Part shown: positions 55,519-64,000 of the stretch, in pieces | Layout: every line of letters starts with the position of its first letter | Numbering within the stretch: position 1 is the first letter of the stretch | Source: Microdochium bolleyi | Lineage: Eukaryota > Ascomycota > Sordariomycetes > Xylariales > Microdochiaceae | Direction: 5' to 3' | Length of the DNA stretch: 64,000 nucleotides | NCBI GenBank assembly: GCA_001566295.1 | Contig: KQ964250.1 | Coordinates: 992,001-1,056,000 of the forward strand | Made by a program: the position numbers and the translations under genes | Notes under the pieces: model-generated | The model's input: only the letters and a program-made list of their open reading frames with translations | Databases searched by the model: none | Told to the model about the DNA's origin: nothing

Positions 55519-57624
55519 ATGGTGTACACCCCGAGCAAGCCCCGTCTACCGGGCAAGCCGCCCTCGAAACAGAAAGTATCACCTGAGGACTGGCAAATTA
55601 CCGGCCTAGATCTTCGCCCTGGCGACATCCCCACGCGCGAAAATAAGGATTTCTCGAAGCTACATCCCAGCCTGTTGGCTCCAGACTTTACGGAGCCAGG
55701 TGCAAGCCAGCCGGACAGGTTTCGTACCAATGTCGCCGTCATGCTGCGCGCCTTTGACTACTTTTTTGATCTTAGAGAGATTGAGGACTTCTGGGATCGT
55801 CTGAAGCGCACAGTCTGCCAACATTTCAGCACATATGCGATGGAACTCGTTGCTGAGAGATACCTCGCCGCCAGGCAACGATATCTTGAGAAAAATAGCA
55901 TAAATCCTGAAGTTGGGCAGGGTTTAGAACTCGTCATTACCAACTTGGCTGATAAGATCATGTCTAAGAAGAGATATGGTCTCCGTAAGCATAGCCACTT
56001 GCACGAGAGCTTCTCCGAGCGAAGCGAGAGCTGGGCAAGAGCTGTTAAGCGCCTCGACCGCCTCTTTGGTCCGTTGAAGGAGCCTCCCACCAAAGCTTAC
56101 TTGGCCTCCATTTCCGGCTTCAAGCGACCAGAGTCACCGTCTTCCCTGATGAAGCAATCTCCCAAGGACAAAAGTCCATTCTCAGAGACCACATATGGTG
56201 TGGCGATTAGCTCTGCTGCGGAGGACAAGCCAGCACTCAGACATAGAAAGTCTGTATCTCCTACAGACACCAAAGTGCCTGCCAATGTCATGCCTTCTGC
56301 ACACTTCATGTCGTCTGCAGATAATAAAGCTTTGGCAAGAGTCCATTCACCGACAGACAGCAAGTCCTTCGCAGATGTTAACCATTCCGTGCAGAACAAA
56401 TCTGGTAGAAGCTCCGAACCTTCACCGCCAGACGGCTCCTGGTTGTCACGCTGGCAACCCATGAGGCCGAATGGCACCGCCCCGGGCCATCGCCAGTCGA
56501 TTGAGGATGTTCCGTACAATGGTACTTCAAGGAATCCCAAGCCTGGATCTGAGAGCATGCGGGCAGTCCCAACCAGGAGAGCCTTGCCTTTAGGGCAGCC
56601 CGTTTTATTCGGTCAGCCGTCTGCAATTAGCAGTTCAGCATCTCCGATAGATGGACGATATTCAAGATCGCCAGAGACGACACGGCTGCCGAATGTGGAG
56701 AGTCCGCCAAAGCACTCACTGTCCTCTGCACGAGAGAAGAGACCGGCCTCGGCTGACGCACAGTCGCCGAGCTCCAAAAGACGAGCTGTTGAGTTAGCTT
56801 CAACAAAAACAATGACACAGCTCTCAGAAAGCGCCACCAAGTCGCTGGAAACACAGCCGCCCAGCGCAGCGCATACAGTGCAACCACCACATCAAGCTTT
56901 TGTCAAACTCGATGGAGACCGCGGCCGGACAGGAGATAATCCTATTAACCACGCGAAGGGCATCCCGGAAGTGTCAAGCTTCGCTATTAGTTCTTCCCTC
57001 ACCACCGCCACACGCAATAAGGACATGACCTCGGATCCCGTTCAAGCTATGGACTCAACCACATCTTCCATGGTATATGCCCTCCCGCCTGGCAGGGAAC
57101 GAGGAAATCATCCTCACGGTGTAGAACTGCACCGCCTACGAAGTGAGGTGGGTACCAAAAACAGGCAGATAGAGGAGCTGCGAAGCCTTCTGAAGCGAGC
57201 CAACGACAATGTTGAAAGCTTGCAACAGGAAGCGAGCGATATGAGGGAGCAAGTCATACTTTTGGAACATGATAAAGCGGAGCTGACTGGACAGCTCCGA
57301 GTGCCGGAGATGAAGCTTGCTCAATCGCCTGTCAACGCTATACCCCAAGACCAGCCCCCGGCTCCAACCACCGCCGTAGAGGTCATCGTCGAGGCCGAGC
57401 TTCAGGCCCAGATTCGTTTCAAGCAGTACCTAGCACGCCGGGATTACAAGGGACTTTTGGAAAACGTAGCAGCCGAGCTACCAAAGCTGGCGAGACCGCT
57501 TGTACTCGGTCTCCAGAAGGAAATTGGCGATGAGCAAAGTTCAGCATGTAAAGCTCTGGAACATGTGTGGCTAGCGCTGGACTGGACAGAACAGCAAGCG
57601 AGGTCAAGTGCTGCTAATCTGTGA
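55519..57624 (+). CDS. Orphan coiled-coil protein with Ser/Pro-rich repeats, 701 aa
   Basis: Single long exon with first in-frame ATG at 55519. Residues 60-180 look folded and helical (NVAVMLRAFDYFFDLREIEDFWDRLKRTV, GLELVITNLADKIMSKK). Residues 190-520 are low in complexity, with a degenerate motif, (S/P)(T/A)(D/E)xKxxA, recurring at least four times between about 230 and 290. A coiled coil follows at about 535-600 (ELHRLRSEVGTKNRQIEELRSLLKR...EASDMREQV). The C-terminal 90 residues again look folded and helical, with QIRFKQYLARRDYKGLLENVA. No named family is recognised. A scaffold or cytoskeletal role would be guesswork. Confidence 0.8.
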   Translation: MVYTPSKPRLPGKPPSKQKVSPEDWQITGLDLRPGDIPTRENKDFSKLHPSLLAPDFTEPGASQPDRFRTNVAVMLRAFDYFFDLREIEDFWDRLKRTVCQHFSTYAMELVAERYLAARQRYLEKNSINPEVGQGLELVITNLADKIMSKKRYGLRKHSHLHESFSERSESWARAVKRLDRLFGPLKEPPTKAYLASISGFKRPESPSSLMKQSPKDKSPFSETTYGVAISSAAEDKPALRHRKSVSPTDTKVPANVMPSAHFMSSADNKALARVHSPTDSKSFADVNHSVQNKSGRSSEPSPPDGSWLSRWQPMRPNGTAPGHRQSIEDVPYNGTSRNPKPGSESMRAVPTRRALPLGQPVLFGQPSAISSSASPIDGRYSRSPETTRLPNVESPPKHSLSSAREKRPASADAQSPSSKRRAVELASTKTMTQLSESATKSLETQPPSAAHTVQPPHQAFVKLDGDRGRTGDNPINHAKGIPEVSSFAISSSLTTATRNKDMTSDPVQAMDSTTSSMVYALPPGRERGNHPHGVELHRLRSEVGTKNRQIEELRSLLKRANDNVESLQQEASDMREQVILLEHDKAELTGQLRVPEMKLAQSPVNAIPQDQPPAPTTAVEVIVEAELQAQIRFKQYLARRDYKGLLENVAAELPKLARPLVLGLQKEIGDEQSSACKALEHVWLALDWTEQQARSSAANL

Positions 57625-58071
57625 CGAATTTGTACGACTTTACAGTCACCAAAGACAGCAACGTGTGTGGTCAATCTCACCAATAGTGGACTTTGTAAGA
57701 ACTCGCCTCGCATGGTCTGATGCACTCAATGAGAGCTAAGCAGAGAAATTGTCAAACGGTTGCAACATCTCGAGCCATCTTGGCTGGCCATACATAAGGC
57801 ATGATCCTGTTCGCTCGCCGTGCGGTGCCACTCCATGTTCCTGGTCGAGTATAATCCAAGGCGCAACAATACCATCATCGATGCATGACTGCTATTTAGC
57901 GATATAATATCGTCTGATGTGCCACGTTTGAAATTCATCAGGTCTGCTCCATATCTCCGCTGGCCACGGCCCATCTGAGCTCGACAGATCATCACCCACA
58001 CCCATCAACAAGTGCTTCTTTCCACCCCCACATCTTCCCCTGGTGAACCCTCTCATCTCAGCTCTCCATAT
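57625..58071. other. Spacer between convergent genes
   Basis: The 447 bp between two facing stop codons should contain two 3' UTRs. No gene or structure was identified. Confidence 0.45.
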
Positions 58072-59947
58072 CTACGCGAGGAACCGGAAGTCCGGGTGCG
58101 CGTCGCCCGTCCGGCCCTGGTCGATCCACAGCTGGCGCTCCTCGGCGGTCAGGCCCTCGCGGATGCGGTTCTGCCTGAGCAGGTACCAGTACTGCACGGT
58201 GGCGAGGACGATGCACAGCGCGCCGCAGCCCAGCGACGTCGAGAGGCCGACGAGGTACCGGCCGTCGGGGGTCGTGTCCCTGAAGATCTGGGCGATCTGT
58301 TTGTAGAGGAAATGGGAGTCAGCAGCGGTGCGAGAAGATAGGCAGATAGAGAGGGAAGACGAAGAGAGATTCTATATCGAGAGCTGGTCAGCAGATACGT
58401 ACCACGAGACCGGCCGAGTTTCCAACGGTCATGTTGATACCGATGGCCGTGGCGCGCTTGTAGTAGCCTGCGTGGCTGTTGAGCATCCACACGTAGTTCA
58501 TGCCGAGCATGATCTGATTACAATATGGCGATTGGGGTTAGCCAGAGTCCGTGTCTGTATGGCAAGTCTTCTCGGACAGATGCAGGACCCGCCAGGAACT
58601 TACATAGATACCAGGGGTGAGGATGAAGGGCGCAAAGTACAGCGCCCCTTTCGCCGTCATCGGCAGCCCGATGAGCAGGCTGTACCCAACACACAGCACG
58701 ACGGCGCCCGAGATCATGAAAGGGTACCGCCGCTCGACTTTATCCGACCAGATCGACAGCGCAATGAAGACAGCCACGGCCACGAAGAAGATCGGCGCGG
58801 TGAGCAGCTGCGTCAGCACGCTGTCGAACCCGAAGCTCCTCACGAGCGCGGGCATGAAAGTCGACGTGCCGAAGCTCAGGATGTCCCCGAGGAACTGGAC
58901 CACTGCGGAGATCCAGATCTTGGGATCCTTGAACGTCTTGAGGACCTCGCGCTTGTCAAACGTCTCGTTGAGCCGCATGTACCGGTCGTGCTTGATCGTG
59001 CGGAGCCGCATGAGCTCCTTGTCCTCGGCGGTGAGGAACTTGGCATTCTCGTAGTTGTCTGGCATGAGTGCCCAGAGCAGGCAAGCGACGCCGATGCTCA
59101 GCGCGCCCTCGACTATGAACAGCCACCGCCAGCCCGCAATGCCGTGGCGCCCATCGAGCTGGAGGAGCGCATAGGCAAAGAGCCCGCCAAAGCCCCCGGA
59201 CAGGCCCACCGACAGGTAAAGGTAGGCAAAGCGCCGGGCTTGTTCGCGCGGGGTGTAGAATGTGCTGTTCCAGGGTTAGTGATCTCGAAGGGCTACGATT
59301 TGCAGATGTGAAGGCAGCCATGGAGAGCGAATGATTGGAGAACCCTTACGTGAGTGTGATAGCAAGAGCAGGATACATGCCCGCCTCAAAGAGCCCCGTG
59401 AGGAGCCGCGAGGCGTACAGCTGCTCGGTCGTCTTCATGAAGCCAGTGCAAAGACAGGTGATCGACCAGCCGAACATGAAGAAGGGCAGAAGTCTGCTGG
59501 GCTTGATCTTCTTGACGAGCAGCGCACCGGGCAGCTCAAAGGGGACGTATGTGACGTAGAACATGAGGATGGCATCTGCACAGGCCGTCAGCATAAGCAT
59601 TCAATACAATAAGCGTAATGGCAATGCGTGATACTAGTAGTGGTGGATGTATCAGGTGGGAAAGTGGTTTTCCGCAAGAGTGACTTACTTGCGAGCTGCT
59701 GCTTGGACATGCCCAGGTCTTCGGGCATGCCTGCGATGGCTGCGTTGCCAATGTTGCTACGGTCCAGGTAGGCGGACAAGAAGGACAGAGTCAGAAGGGG
59801 CACGAGGAAGGCATCGATCTTCCAGAGGAGCTTCCGCTCTCGCTTAGGGTCAATATAGATGTCTTCTGGGTCGACTGGCGATTTGTCGACCACACGGATG
59901 CTCGAGTCGTCTGCGACTATGTCGACTTTCTTCTCGGTATCGGCCAT
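58072..59947 (-). CDS. MFS transporter, Dal5/allantoate permease family, 493 aa
   Basis: Five exons: 59947-59689, 59575-59350, 59264-58604, 58513-58403 and 58296-58072. Introns are 113, 85, 90, 90-class and 106 bp with matching phases (1, 2, 0, 0). The protein opens with a cytosolic tail (VDPEDIYIDPKRERKLLWKIDAF) followed by the ACS signature LVPLLTLSFLSAYLDRSNIGNAAIAGM. About twelve helices follow, and the tail is WIDQGRTGDAHPDFRFLA. It is a different subfamily member from the transporter at 23061: intron positions and sequence differ. Relatives import organic anions such as allantoate, tartrate-like acids or dipeptides. It is divergent from the serine carboxypeptidase, suggesting possible joint regulation in peptide use. 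Confidence 0.9.
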
Positions 59948-61473
59948 TGTATGCGATGTATAAGGCCTTCAGTATCTGGTTCTCTGCATGCGTGTACCCT
60001 TATGTGCGGAGAATACAAGACAAGTGGCTTGGTAGTTCTATGGTAATGGCGAAGGTCTGGACTCGAAGCTGCTCATTACCATATTTGGGTTATTATAACA
60101 GAATTGGGACTATGGTCCGCACCTGCGGGACATTGCCCTTTTTAATTCACGAAAAGGAACCCTATCGTCGGGAGACGTCGATCTTTCCGCTGTCGTTGTC
60201 ATCTTATGCTGCCAAAGTAAAGCCACTATCTGGCAGCAATATTGGAAGAAGACGGGACAGCTCTCCGGCCTCCCGCGGCCGGGTCTTTTCATCCGATGAG
60301 ATAGACTCACCAGCCGCCTGCCATATAGCGGAGTGGGTATTGTTCCGCGGGGTTGCTCGCCGGTGATTCCAAGGAGGCATCGTGCTGTGAGCCAACTGAA
60401 AGACCACTAGCTAGCGGCACTTGACAGGACCGACAGGTATGATCAACGCACGCGAACACAGGTACGACAATCATGGTTGAATGTCTTGCTGGCCAATCAC
60501 GGGAGGTTTGAAGCACCATGGTTATCCTCGTATCGTTTGGAGATGGCAAACTCGGCCGAGGATGCTCGGAGACTTTGCCGAAGACATGATTTGATCAGCT
60601 GATGTTCAACAGAGCCAACAACTGACTTGTTGGTGCCAAGCTATAACCTGATCCACGGATATGCAAGCCGGCATGGCTCTTATCATCCTTTGAGCTTCCA
60701 CACACGTCACAGAGTTAGCTCGCCAGTGATTGTGTCACTAGCCGGAGCCGTATGGGGGCGGCTGCAGCTTGATATCTGGGGTAAGCGACAGGGGGCTTAT
60801 CATCGCGCCGCCGCTACGTACGTGGGTCTGCTCCCTCGACTCGACGAATCGGTGCTCCGCCGCCGAGTGCGAGCGAGGGGAGTCGGGAAGTTGACGACGA
60901 GCCGGTCGTGTTATCGTTGGTTGTCGAGCCTGGGTAAGCCATAGACTGGGAGGCTCTGATGGTGGGCTGCGGAACTGCCATCCGATGATCTGCAGGCGCG
61001 AGTCACAACTCGGCCGCCCTCACGAGCATAAAGTTTGGTCGTTGCCCGCGATAGCCAAGTGTATTCCAAGCCCGGCCGCCGGCGCTTGGCATGAGCTTGG
61101 AGACGTGCCACAAAAGACTGGTGAACAAACCAAGGGATCCGGCCATTGATTGTGACAAGCGGCGAGGGAGATGTCCACAGTGTTGCGGTGCCGAGACGAC
61201 GGAGTTCGGAGTTAGGCACCCGGACCTCCCCTAGCAGCCGCCTCGACTTAAACGCCAGAAGAGGAAGGCACCAATGTGCAGAATTGCAGGTGTCCCAGGC
61301 AACCACAACGCAGCTCCAGAATCCCCAAACGGTCAATTGCGACTGCCTAAGCGTAGATGGTGCATCGTCTGATGCTGACCTCGCAGCGAGCAAACTTGCA
61401 ATTGTGATTCCAAGTAGTGGCGCAATCGCTGAGCCCTCTTCGCCGGTATCGAGCACGACCATCTTTGTACACC
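59948..61473. promoter_or_regulatory. Shared divergent region of transporter and carboxypeptidase
   Basis: The 1.5 kb lie between two divergent starts. The minus-strand gene has a very close TATA-like TTATACAT about 12-20 bp upstream of its ATG. Inner ORFs have no domain. GATA half-sites occur (GATAAG-like) but at background frequency by eye. Confidence 0.4.
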
Positions 61474-63352
61474 ATGCACTTCTCACGCGCGGCACTGGCT
61501 GCGATCGCAGCATCGCCGGCGCTCAGCCAGCTGGTCCGACCCTCGGTGCACCGCGGCCAAGTCGCCACGCATTCACAGCCCGAGCATCTCGGCTGGGGCC
61601 CAAGGTACGGCGCCAATGTCGAGGCCCGAGCTGAGCGGCTCTTGCCGTCGTTCGGCTCGCAGAAGCCGCTGGGGACGCTTCCTTCGACCGCATTCGCAAC
61701 CCCCGGCAGCTTCACTGTCCGCGAGCAGAAAGAAGACATCTGCAAGGCCGGCAGTCGCCAGTGGACAGGCTGGATCGACGTCTCTCCAGAGAAGAGCCTG
61801 TTCTATTGTAAGTACACGGTCACAATCACAAGTGTAGTCGTGATGGCATGCTCGGCGACGAGGAAAACATTCATGTGCTGACCACACGCCAGGGTTCTTC
61901 GAGAGTCGAGACGACCCTCAGAATGACCCTGTGACTGTCTGGATCAATGGGTGAGTGGCTATGATCTGCTGTTGCTCATGGTCTCGGTTCTAAAAACGCT
62001 TGTAGCGGCCCTGGAGGCTCATCCATGATGGGCTTGTTCGCCGAGATAGGACCCTGCCTTATGGAAAAGGAGGGCAGTGAGACAGTCAGAAACGAGCACA
62101 GCTGGACAAATTTTGCCAATGTGCTATTCATCGAGTAGGTCACGACCGGTCAGCTCTTCTAGAGTTGCTACACATGACTGATCTTCTACCACGACCACAG
62201 CCAGCCAGCCGGCGTCGGGTTTTCACGCATGAAAAATTCAACCCTGGGCGGGCCAGACAACGAGCTCGAGGCAGCCCGGGACTTTGACCGCTTCCTCTCC
62301 ATCTTTTTCGCCGACGCCTTTCCCCAGTACGCCCACAACCCCTTCCACATTGCTGGGGAGTCCTTTGGCGGGCGCTACGTTCCCGGTTTCGTCGACTATA
62401 CGACCAAGCAGCAGCAGCGCGGTGTCCCGGGCACGATGAGCAACAAGATCGACTCCATCATCCTCGTCGATGCAGTGCTCGACATGACTTCCTCCGGCTC
62501 CGTGGGGCTCTACGACCACATGTGCCGCTTCAACGAGGACGGCAGCAACGCAGTGCGGACGGGCTTCAACCAAACTGTCTGCGAGCAGATCGAAAAGGCC
62601 GTGCCAGAGTGCGAGAAGCTTCAGAAAATGTGTCTCGACTCATACGACTCGAACCTGTGCAAGTATGCTTCCGGCTTCTGCGGGTTTTATATCGATGACA
62701 TGCTGGAGCCCGCCGATTATGGCGGGCGATTCCTGTACGATGACCGTATCGTGTGTAATGGCAAGCAGCCCTTGTGCAACATGACGCACTCCGACTGGTA
62801 TCTCAACTCGGAGCGCGTACAGAAGGCGCTGGGCCTGGAGTCGCACTGGAGCTTTTCGTCCATCAATTACGATCTCAACGGCCGCTGGGAGGCGAGTGGC
62901 GACATGTTTGTGCCGAATGTTCGCGAGGCAACGTACATTTTGGACGAGACCTCGACGCGAATCCTGGTGTTGAATGGAAACAATGATATTGTTGTGTAAG
63001 TTGGCCACGCTCTGCCTGATGGAGCTCGGTGTGCCTAAGCAGATTTTCATGCTAATCATGACTGACAACAAATAGCAATACCGAAGGCCAGAAGAGAGTC
63101 TACGATTCCCTCCCGTGGACACACCAAGCCAAGTACCGCATGACCAAGTTCAAAGACTGGTTCTGGTCAGACGGGGCCAACGGCAATAAGATGAAAAAGG
63201 GGGGCGAATTCAAGGCTGTCGAGGACAAGCTCGCGTTTGTGGCGGTAGACAATGCAGGCCACACTTCACCTGGTGACCAGAAAGAAGCTGTAGGGTTTGT
63301 GGTCAAGTGCTGGCTGGGAAAGGCTGGAAAGGAGGATGGGTGTCTTTTTTGA
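61474..63352 (+). CDS. Secreted serine carboxypeptidase (S10, carboxypeptidase S1-like), 530 aa
   Basis: Five exons: 61474-61807, 61893-61950, 62006-62134, 62201-62995 and 63076-63352; introns of 85, 55, 66 and 80 bp with matching phases. A short N-terminal signal peptide (MHFSRAALAAIAASPALSQL) precedes the enzyme. Family motifs are VWINGGPGGSSMMGLFAEIG (oxyanion hole), IDQPAGVGFS, HIAGESFGGRYVPG with nucleophile S228, NGNNDIVVNTEGQ with D436, and VDNAGHTSPGDQ with H501, so the catalytic triad is complete. Several disulphide cysteines are present (CEKLQKMC, CKYASGFCGFY). These enzymes remove C-terminal residues from peptides in the vacuole or outside the cell. No retention signal is visible, so secretion is likely. 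It is divergent from a Dal5-family transporter. Confidence 0.93.
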
Positions 63353-64000
63353 ATGTACCCCAAGAAATTGCGCTTGTTATACAGACACGCAGCATTGGAA
63401 ACTTCAAAAGTGAGATGACACGGCTTGTGCAGCGTTCGTCTAATATTCGCAATGCCAGGAAGAGTGAATGCACGGTTTTCTCAGTGATAGATAGCCTCGA
63501 TTGCCCACGAACGATTGAAAGGACGACTCACTCCGAACCAAGGGGTACTCTGGAAGATGATTTCCGCAGAGCTTGGAGGTGCCTCACACCCAGGCGACGA
63601 GGTACTGTGGCTTGTATGCTCGTCAATACAACATGCATCGCTCAAAATGTCATACTCAGTAACGACTATCGTCATGTAATATGCTTTTCATACTGCGAAG
63701 GTGTATCACAGACGATACTGACGGTTAGGCGCGCTCCAAAAGCTGCGCTACTAGTCATAGTATCTTGAGTAATGGTGGCCTGCCAAGCATGCGTGGGACT
63801 GCCCTTTTCGGTAATACCCGTCCGGCATCGGGGGGTGGCTGTCAACTAGAGCCCAGCCTATGACATGTAACCTTATCAACAACTCCAAACCCCTCACCTT
63901 CGCAGATCGGAGCTCGGTCACTATAATAAGGCGTCTGGCTCGACGAGCTTTGCTTCGTGGCCAGGTCGACATCTCTTTTTAGCATTCCTATTCCGTCATT
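63353..64000. other. Downstream sequence without a gene
   Basis: The 648 bp after the carboxypeptidase stop show only short ORFs on both strands without domains. The first part is its 3' UTR. A next gene may begin beyond the window. Confidence 0.45.

Noticed and set aside
1..64000. CRISPR arrays, rRNA genes, transposons and integrated viral genes
   Set aside because: None found: no regular spaced repeats, no rRNA core motifs, no transposase, integrase or reverse transcriptase motifs in any frame.

Overview
The window is nuclear DNA from a filamentous ascomycete (Pezizomycotina, most likely Sordariomycetes). The evidence is single-gene transcription units on both strands, many short introns of about 50-115 bp with GT(A/G)AGT-like donors and TAG/CAG acceptors, CTGAC/CTAAC-type branch sites, GC-rich coding sequence, and fungal families such as 2EXR, Dal5-type MFS transporters, IPNS-like dioxygenases, TMA23-like and CAF-1 Cac2 proteins. 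No bacterial operons, CRISPR arrays, rRNA or convincing tRNA genes were seen. I rebuilt exon joins by hand from splice sites, phase and family conservation, so every multi-exon model is a prediction.

Left part (1-15030). The 3' end of a PITH-domain gene is followed by about 4.1 kb with no supportable gene. Then come a 2EXR (F-box-like) protein, a 979-residue disordered protein with a two-helix membrane tail, and a 1,587-residue ABCC transporter on the minus strand. After a 3.4 kb gap comes the CAF-1 subunit Cac2 (18449-20600), with a tiny uORF overlapping its start codon.

Centre-left accessory region (20868-27160). Two divergent-class, non-identical Fe(II)/2-oxoglutarate dioxygenases flank a Dal5-family (anion:cation symporter) MFS transporter. 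The second dioxygenase is transcribed divergently from the transporter. The layout resembles a small metabolic cluster: substrate uptake plus two oxidations. The second dioxygenase contains an 11-nt microexon.

Centre (28002-44653). This is a housekeeping block: an F-box/propeller-like protein, a SprT-like zinc protease, a TMA23-like nucleolar G-patch protein, tRNA-His guanylyltransferase (THG1, seven exons, first intron GC-AG), the COMPASS subunit Swd1, and RPB1, the largest RNA polymerase II subunit. THG1 and SWD1 share a 477 bp divergent promoter. The RPB1 C-terminal domain is interrupted by two small introns; one is 60 bp, in frame and stop-free.

Right part (44654-64000). A 3.6 kb gap is followed by a type II membrane protein with a PAN/apple-like ectodomain, a doubtful three-exon orphan, a mitochondrial phosphate carrier, a Rossmann-fold (SDR-like) protein, a YdeI/OmdA-family protein, and a 701-residue coiled-coil orphan. 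Last comes a second Dal5-type transporter, divergent from a secreted serine carboxypeptidase (S10). That last pair suggests coupled extracellular peptide trimming and uptake, which is inference only.
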